A stretch of DNA of 64,000 nt from Artocarpus heterophyllus (Eukaryota > Streptophyta > Magnoliopsida > Rosales > Moraceae), in NCBI GenBank assembly GCA_025403435.1, contig CM046332.1:4785596-4849595 (forward strand), read 5' to 3'. A model generated the notes under the pieces. That model had not been told where the DNA came from. It saw only the letters and a program-made list of their open reading frames with translations, and searched no databases. The first letter of the stretch is position 1, and the number at the start of each line of letters is the position of its first letter. Of this stretch, positions 57,657 through 64,000 are shown piece by piece. Both the position numbers and the translations under genes were made by a program.

Positions 57657-58680
57657 TTGCTAAATAGTGGTTGTATTGGTTATTTGGCTAGTGTAGTAGA
57701 TACACAAGTTAAACAAAAGCTTAGGCCTAAAGATGCACCAATGGTGCAAGAATTTTTAGAGGTATTTTCTGAGGACTTACCAGGATTGCCACTAGATCAG
57801 GAAATTAAGTTTGTCATTGACTTAGTTCCAGGCACAACTCATACCTCCAAAGCACCTTATAGAATGGCCCCAATGGAATTAAAGGAATTAAAAGTTCAAC
57901 TGTAGGAATTATTGGATAAGGGTTTCATTCGTCCTAGTTTCTCTCCTTGGAGAGCTCCAGTGTTGTTTGTTAAAAAGAAAGATGGCACGATGAGGCTATG
58001 TATTGATTATAGAGAATTGAATAAGGTGACCATTAAGAATAAGTACCCACTCCCAAGGATTGAGGATTTGTTTGATCAACTTCAAAGTGCGAGAGTATTT
58101 TCTAAGATTGATCTTAGATCAAGATACCATCAGTTGAAGATTAAAGAGGAGGATATCTCCAAGGCTGCATTCTGAAAAAGATATGGGCATTATGAATTCC
58201 TGGTAATGCCTTTTGGGTTGACTAATGCTCTAGCTGCATTTATTGATCTAATGAACAGGACATTTAAGGATTATCTTGATAGATTTTTATTGTATTTATA
58301 GATGATATCCTTATATACTCACATTCCATAAAGGAGCATGTTGAACACTTGAGATTAGTATTGAGTAAGTTGAAGGAAAAGAAGTTGTATATGAAATTTA
58401 AGAAATTTGAGTTTTGGTTAGGAAAAGTGACCTTTCTCGGGCATGTTATATCTAAGGATCGTATTTCGGTTGATCCAGGAAAAGTGGAAGCAAGAAGTAA
58501 ATGGTCATAACCAACTAATACCTTAGAAGTATGTAGTCTCTTAGGATTAGTTGGTTACTATAGGAGATTTTTTGAAGGATTCTCAAAGATAGCTTCAACG
58601 CTAACACAATTGACCAGGAAAAAATGTGAACTTTTAATGGATATATGTTTGTGGAAAAAGTTTCAGGAGTTGAAATAAAG
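57657..58680 (+). pseudogene. Element C reverse transcriptase
   Basis: Open stretches: [33 protein letters not shown], a TAG for Gln at 57903, then [32 protein letters not shown] (Gly to Arg in SGYHQ), a TGA near 58174, then [16 protein letters not shown] one-base deletion near 58286 shifts the frame just before the catalytic IDD box, whose codons are visible in the shifted frame. The rest of the palm and connection domain decays with many stops. Confidence 0.87.
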
Positions 58681-59220
58681 ATTGATATCTACTCTGAAAC
58701 TTGCTATTCCATCGCCAAAAGAAAGTTTTGTGGTTTATAGTGATGCTTCCAAAAATAGGCTAGGTCGTGTTCTTATACAAAATGGAAGAGTAATTGCTTA
58801 TGGTTCTCGTCAATTGAAAGATTATAAAAAGAACTATCCCAGTCATGATTTGGAGTTAGTAGCAGTAGTCTTTGCTTTAAGAACTTAGAGACATTACCAT
58901 TATGGGGAAAGATGTGAGATTTATACTGATCACAAGAGTCTCAAGTATTTCTTTATGCAGAAAGAGTTAATATGAGACAGAGAAGATGGCTGGAGCTAGT
59001 AAAAGACTATGCTGTGTGATCAATTACCATCCAGGCAAAGCTAATGTAATGGCTGATGCTTTAAGTAGAAAATCTTCTACTAGTATTTCTGCTATGATAG
59101 TCATTCAGAAACATTTGATATGGGATATAGAAAGGTTTGAGTTAGAAATTGTGCCTAAAGGGTTGATTAAAAGGCTATTAGCCTTAACCTTATAGCCAAC
59201 AATTCTAGTAGAAATCAAGG
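58681..59220 (+). pseudogene. Element C RNase H
   Basis: RNase H begins near 58735 with [12 protein letters not shown], then [23 protein letters not shown]. After a TAG (Trp or Gln position) at 58886 the frame continues with YTDHKSLKYFFMQKE, then a shift, and ends with ADALSRKSS. The catalytic Asp of DAS and the second Asp of TDH are present. Confidence 0.83.
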
Positions 59221-60599
59221 AGGGTTAACTTTCAGATCCTTATTTTATTAGCCTATGGAGTGAGATAGAGGCTGGAAAGAGGACAAATGTCTTGATTTTC
59301 GATGATGGAATGATTAAGTATGGAAGTAGACTCTGCGTACCAAATGATGAGAACATTAGAAAGAAAGTGTTATCAGAGGCTCACAACACAACTTATTCTT
59401 CGCATCTGGTGGCACTAAGATGTATAAAGATCTAAAAAGCATTATTGGTGGCCAAAAATGAAGTCAGGAATAGCCCCATATGTCTTAAAGTGCCTTACTT
59501 GTCAACAAGTTAAAGGCAAACATCAATGACCAGCTAGAAAACTGAAACCTCTTTTGATTCCTAAGTGGAAGTAGGAAGATATTGCCATTGATTTTGTACG
59601 TGGCTTGCCTCAAACCCAAGAAGGTATAGACTCTATTTGGGTAATAATTGATATGCTTACTAAATCTGCACATTTTATTCTTGTTTGGTCTACATATACA
59701 ATGGATAAACATGCAAAATTATACATCAAGGGGATTGCTAGACTTTATGGAATACCAGTTTCTATTATGTCAGACTAAGATCCTAGATTCACTTTTACTT
59801 TTTGGACGAGCCTTCATAAAACAATGGGTACTAAACTAGCTTTCAGCACTATATTTTATCCTCAAAGTGATGGCCAATCTGAAAGAACTATTTAGATATT
59901 AGAAGATATGCTTGGAGCCTATATATTGGATTATCTAGGATCATAGACTAAATATTTACCTCTAGCAGAGTTTACTTACCATAATAGTTATCAATCAACT
60001 ATTGGAATGACTCCTTATGAAGCTTTATATGGAAGAAAATGCAGATCACCTATTCAGTGGGATGAAGTTGTTGAAAGAAAGCTTTTGGACCAAGATTTGA
60101 TATGAAAAATAGCAAAAGTTGTAGAGAAAATTCGTGAAAGAATGAAAACAACTCAAAGTAGACAAAAGAGTTATGTAAATAGAAGGTGAAGAGATCTACA
60201 ATTTTCTATAGGAGACAGGGTGATTCTGAAAATTACGCCAATAAAGGGTGTGCTGAGATAATTGGGCCATTTGAGATTTTAGAGAAGGTTGGAGATGGGG
60301 CTTACAAACTAGCACTTCCTCTATCATTACTTGACGTGCATGATGTATTCTATGTTTCCATGCTGAGAAAATATATGTTAGATCCTTTGCATGTTTTAAG
60401 CTATGATCAACTGGAAGTCCAAAAAGATCTTAAATATGAAGAGAGACCAGTGCAAATTTTAGACAAGAAAGAGAAAAAATTACGAAACAAGAAAATTCCA
60501 TTACTTAAAGTTCTTTGGAGAAATCATGCGGTTGAAGAAGTCTCTTGGGAAACAGAAGATGAACTAAGAAGTAAATATCCAAAGTTATTTGTTGAGTAA
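59221..60599 (+). pseudogene. Element C integrase with chromodomain-like tail
   Basis: The zinc module is frameshifted near 59405; [12 protein letters not shown] is recognisable. The core has IDFVRGLPQT with the first Asp, and a stop replaces Gln in SD-stop-DPRF at the second-Asp region (59777). QSERT with the catalytic Glu follows at 59880. The C-terminal part has ALYGRKCRSPIQW, then a long open end from 60186: the GPF module (IIGPFEILEKVGDGAYKLAL), DVHDVFYVSMLRKY, and the chromodomain-like LLKVLWRNHAVEEVSWE. Final stop at 60597-60599. Confidence 0.87.
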
Positions 60600-60635
60600 A
60601 TTTCGGGGACAAAATTTTTATAAGTTGTAGAGGAT
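60600..60635 (+). promoter_or_regulatory. Polypurine tract region, element C
   Basis: TTTCGGGGACAAAATTTTTA, a phrase conserved at this place in plant chromoviruses, followed by GTAGAGGAT directly before the 3' LTR. It would prime plus-strand synthesis. Confidence 0.75.
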
Positions 60636-61417
60636 TGTGGTGCCCTTAAATTCTCACATATAAATTTAGCCAATAATAACATGTTTGCATTGCATTTATA
60701 ATTATTATTAAGATGCTTAATTTTTGTTACTAGTTTCTTTTTGAGTTACTTGGTACAATATGAAGGCTCAGTCTCCTCGACTTACAAGCCCAATATACTA
60801 GTATAAATAAGTGCTATAATTTTGTTTTACCGGTTGATATTTTAATTATAATTAAATTTTATCATACTTAAATTATTACAATAGGAATCCATAGTCGGTT
60901 ATTTTTTTATTTTATTAAAGTGTAATAGGTTCTAGGTGTTAATATTATAATTGGATTAATATGAATTACAAAAGAAAAAAAAATAGTTATAACCGACATT
61001 ACTAAGAAAGTGATAAGCTTAGCTATTTTATCTATGCAGTAGTCTTGCCTTCTCGTTTCTTCTCAGCACCTAAACCTCCTCTTTCAATTGTTCTCCAACT
61101 ATAACAGTAAACACCACTTCAAAATTGAAAGAGAGAATAAAAAAAAAAAACAATTCAATTATTCCTACCTACTTTGAAGCTTCTTTTTTTCGTGGATATA
61201 TTTGGAGATGTAGATGCACGTCTATAGCTTTCCATCTTGATTAAGTCAGTAAGTTCCACTTTCTTTCTATAGCTTTTACAAATTTGAAGTAAATAGTTTA
61301 ATCTTCACTTATATTACTAGAAGTATTATGTAGATATCCGTGATGTTAAGAGCCAAGTCTTAAGGAAGCAATTGTTTGCACGTGGGAATATTTAGTTGTT
61401 TGGGTTTGGACATGCTG

Positions 61418-61449
<32 letters not shown>

Positions 61450-61811
61450 TTTTATATTATCATACTGCTTTAGATTATAGGTTTGAATTATAGCAATTGA
61501 TTAAATATATATATATATGTATATATTTGTATTATCATACTGCTTTATATTATCATTCACTTATGAATGATTTGTACATGTTGGTTATATGTACTTTCAA
61601 TAATACTATAAATATACACTTGGTCGTTTATATATTAGTTTTTCACTATTTTGATTTATGGCAATACAAGCATTTGTGTATGAGAATATGACGCCGTCAA
61701 GCTTCATTTATGTAGTATCTTGGTTTAAATAATTACATTTTTTTAAAAGAATATGACGCCGTCTAGCTTGATTACATATCTACAGTGTGATTAAGTAAGG
61801 CGGGCTCCAAA
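60636..61811 (+). repeat. Element C 3' LTR, internally deleted (about 1.17 kb)
   Basis: It starts TGTGGTGCCC and ends GGCTCCA (the TG/CA rule gives 61809; the target repeat suggests 61811). Relative to the 5' LTR it lacks more than 1 kb of the middle. At 61687-61769 the phrase AATATGACGCCGTC occurs twice, marking the deletion or duplication site. A long TA tract lies at 61423-61450. Confidence 0.87.
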
Positions 61812-62537
61812 GTTCTGTACGCCCACAATACCTCAGGCAACTCTTCTACCCATCGGCCCTTGAGGTCTTCCAGGCATGTCTTCAGCATGTGCTTGATGAT
61901 TTTGCTAACTACCTCGACTTGTCCATTTGAATGTGGATAAATAGCAACTGAGAAATTCTTATGGATGCTAAGGTCTTCATAGAATTTCCTTGTCTTGGTG
62001 TTGTTGAATTGCTTGCCATGGTCAGAGATGAACGAAGGGAGAATACCAAAGTGGCAGACAATATGAGATCAGATGAAGTTTTTGCAATTTGTCTCAATGA
62101 TTGTGGTAAGTGCTTTAGCCTCTGCCCATTTTGTGTAATAGTCGATGGCAATTATTGCAAACTTAAGTCCCTCACACGTAGTAACAAACAGACTGATTAT
62201 ATCGATTCCCCATTTTGCAAATGGCCACAGGCTTAAGATTGACGTCAGGTGTTCAGGGTGAGATCTTGGGATGACTGCATAGTGCTAGCAATTGTCACAC
62301 TTTTTGGTATACTTGTGAGAATCCTTTTTTAGGGTAGGCCAGAAGTATTCCTGTCTTAGTGTTTTGCGAGCTAATGGTTGTCCTTCTAAATGATTCTCAC
62401 ACAAGCCCATGTATCTATGCAAGTACTTTCAACCCTTCATCCCTAGTGAGGCAGCAAAGAAGAGGGGTGGAATCACCTCGACAATAGAGCATGTTGTCAT
62501 GCAGCAAGTAGCATTCTAACCTATAACAAGTCCTTTT
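61812..62537 (-). pseudogene. Element D integrase, N-terminal and core part
   Basis: On the minus strand the zinc module reads HLEGQPLARKTL, EYFWPTLKKDSHKYTKKC and DNC, with His-Cys-Cys visible. The core has FAKWGIDIIGLF with the first catalytic Asp, IDYYTKWAEAKAL, then CHFGIPSFISDHGKQFNN with the second Asp, and SNGQVEVVSKIIKHMLK with the catalytic Glu. All three acidic residues remain. The phrases are those of Tat-lineage integrases, not Tekay. Frame is largely open on the minus strand with one or two stops. Upstream it is cut by LTR F at 62538. Confidence 0.85.
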
Positions 62538-62940
62538 TGTTGGAAAAAAAAAACAGCGAGGTACGCAGCGGGAATTTTAAAAATTTTAACATCAGAGTAT
62601 TTTTCCAAAACACAAGTTTGACATGCTATATGTGTAAATTAAACAAATCTTACTAACCTTTGTGTGTCGAAGAACCTCTGCAACCTGTGAAGAGAAGTAA
62701 CGTTCCAGAAGAGCCTCAACCAACTAGTCTTTTTTGCTATTCTCTATCCACGATCGGAGTGAGTGTGGGCTCACACGTACAGCTCTTCCATTGGTGACTC
62801 TCCTTCCAACCAATCGAGAGAACCCAAAGCAAGTGTTCGTGATTTGTGAACAAAAGCTCTCAGGGAGTTTTCAGATGCTCACCAATAGAGTATCACTCTT
62901 AATCTCTCAACTGATCTGAGTAACTCATGAGACTTACTCC

Positions 62941-62950
62941 CTTTTTATAG
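62941..62950 (-). promoter_or_regulatory. TATA box, LTR F
   Basis: On the minus strand CTATAAAAAG followed by GGAGTAAGTCTCATGAG. It is about 400 bp from the LTR end, a typical R/U5 distance. Confidence 0.6.
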
Positions 62951-63068
62951 CGATTGGTCCTGGGGTCAGTCCTGACCAGATTAAGTCTCAAAAACTCGAA
63001 ACAGAATCAAGTTCGGATCAATATCTGATAAGATCTGCATGAAAATGTGTAATCTTATCTCTCGCTGA

Positions 63069-63128
63069 TCGACAGGCCGAACAGGCCCCATCGACAGGCC
63101 GAACACGTAGATCGGCAGGCCGAACTGC
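63069..63128 (-). repeat. GGCAGGCC stem-loop cluster in LTR F
   Basis: Three good units in 60 bp on the plus strand: ATCGACAGGCCGAAC is a typical form. In the orientation of the LTR they read GGCCTGCC. They lie about 120 bp upstream of the TATA box, so near the promoter. Confidence 0.8.
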
Positions 63129-64000
63129 CGCGTAAATATCTCCGCAAATCTTTTATTTTTCACCCGAGATTCTATAGGATAAAGTCTCAGTTTTAATTCA
63201 AATAACCCAATAGAGAAATTATCTTATCAAAACAACTGTATCAAAATAATCTCTAAGAAAATAAATCAATTCACAATAATTCTACAAGTTTATCTTGATC
63301 TAATTTATCCAATTAAATCAACCGATGAACAGACAAGAATTATCTGATCCCAATAATTCAACAAGTTTATCTTAAATTAATTTTATTACAAAATCAATTC
63401 AACCGATAATCAGGCATGAATCATTCAATTCTTCCAAATTTAACCAATCTGATAAATCCAACATAAGTCACCAATTATTGAAAAAGCATGCCGTATTGTT
63501 ATAGGATTTTGTGAGCTAGCAAAGGGGACCAAAATGGACCTATAAAGTTCAAGCTTACGATAATTATGAAACCCAATATCACAGATATACATTTCACAAT
63601 TATCAACTCCAACGCTACTCCACTAAAAGCTTGGAGCTGCACTCTCGAACTTTATAGAATTACGAAGCCCGTATAGCCAAGTCTCCATGACATATCATAG
63701 TGTATCGTATCCCTATATGATAATCCATAATCGGCTTAAGGACAAGTTCTGTCTTACCTTCCCGATTATTTTTATCTTACGTTCCATTATCTCACTATTA
63801 GAAAAATTACCATCCAAAGATAGTATACCATTCGGTTACACCTATGTATCCAAATGGTTGAGAGCTCTAGTTTTTCAAATACAAGATAACGCATATAAGA
63901 GGATATCATTACTGCTAAAGAGGACCTATGGATTCCATATCTATGAATAACAAGTCTACGCTATCAAGAGTCATGCCTCTAACGTACCGGCATGCATACC

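Larger units (their letters stand above)
45204..61811 (+). mobile_element. Element C: Ty3 chromovirus interrupted by element B
   Basis: It inserted into the integrase of D; flanks are GTACT (45199-45203) and GTTCT (61812-61816), a target duplication with one mismatch. The two integrase halves join in frame across it (VLWAY then TTSKTT). It has a 5' LTR split by B, primer site, gag, protease, RT, RNase H, integrase with chromodomain-like tail, and 3' LTR. Many stops make it one of the more decayed Ty3 copies. It differs from A/B and E/H in LTR and in protein detail, so it is a third family. Confidence 0.92.
31593..62537 (-). mobile_element. Element D: Tat-lineage Ty3 retrotransposon carrying nested insertions
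   Basis: A minus-strand element rebuilt from four separated pieces: 3' LTR (31593-32221), spacer and antisense gene (32222-33579 and 42262-44315), and integrase (44754-45203 and 61812-62537). Elements E and C (with G and B inside them) account for the gaps. Integrase similarity and an antisense gene between pol and the 3' LTR are both features of the Tat lineage (Ogre, Grande, Retand relatives). Its upstream pol, gag and 5' LTR are not visible, because LTR F interrupts it at 62538. It is the oldest layer of nest 2. Confidence 0.85.
62538..64000 (-). mobile_element. Element F: minus-strand LTR, continues beyond window
   Basis: It starts TGTTGGAAAAAAAAAAC directly against the integrase of D. 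A minus-strand TATA box (62941-62950) shows orientation. Because coding DNA of D and not a primer site lies at its 3' edge, this is a 3' LTR or a solo LTR. It contains a stem-loop cluster (63069-63128), and the remaining sequence to 64000 holds no gene I recognise. TGTTGG...CCAACA-type ends suggest copia, but the other end is not visible. Confidence 0.65.

Noticed and set aside
61961..62236. 91-codon plus-strand frame as a gene
   Set aside because: The minus strand of the same DNA encodes the clearly recognisable integrase core of element D.

Overview
This window is plant nuclear DNA made almost entirely of nested, decayed LTR retrotransposons. The grounds for a plant are Ty3 and Ty1 elements with initiator-Met-tRNA primer sites, Tekay/Del-type integrases ending in a degenerate chromodomain, a Tat-lineage element with an antisense gene, and plant promoter motifs. 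The pattern suggests a repeat-rich eudicot; I cannot name the species. I see no intact host gene, tRNA, rRNA or CRISPR array. Every element-encoded reading frame is broken.

Layout. (1) 1-6071: element A, a Tekay-like Ty3 element on the minus strand, cut by the window start; its 5' LTR is 3906-6071. (2) 6306-27246: nest 1. A Ty1/copia element (I, plus, target duplication TCTTT) has its 3' LTR split by three insertions: the Ty3 element H (12079-20876, duplication CAAAG), element J (21482-25265, duplication ATATA, reduced to one and a half LTRs), and solo LTR K (25276-27246). (3) 27252-31592: AT-rich DNA with no recognisable gene. (4) 31593 to about 62537: nest 2. The base is a Tat-lineage Ty3 element (D, minus) with a 3' LTR (31593-32221), an antisense gene on the plus strand (33364-44315) and an integrase (44754-45203 plus 61812-62537). 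The antisense gene is interrupted by Ty3 element E (33580-42256, duplication ATTCT), whose reverse transcriptase is itself split by solo LTR G (39155-41607, duplication ATTTA). The integrase of D is interrupted by Ty3 element C (45204-61811), whose 5' LTR is split by Ty3 element B (46358-55141). (5) 62538-64000: minus-strand LTR F, which cuts off element D.

How the parts relate. A and B form one Tekay-like family, E and H a second, and C a third. All have the order gag, protease, RT, RNase H, integrase, and all use a primer site matching or derived from TGGTATCAGAGC. Most premature stops are TAG, TAA or TGA where the family has Gln, Trp or Arg, which fits C-to-T decay of methylated, silenced copies.

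Most notable signals: (a) clusters of a small stem-loop unit near TTCGGCAGGCCGAA shared by LTRs of at least five otherwise different families, in two opposed clusters in the E/H family; (b) two tandem 60-bp modules in the copia LTR, each with a plant snRNA-type upstream element and a TATA box exactly 33 bp apart; (c) the antisense, apparently spliced gene of element D; (d) breakpoints whose order and mechanism can be read from target duplications and microhomology.
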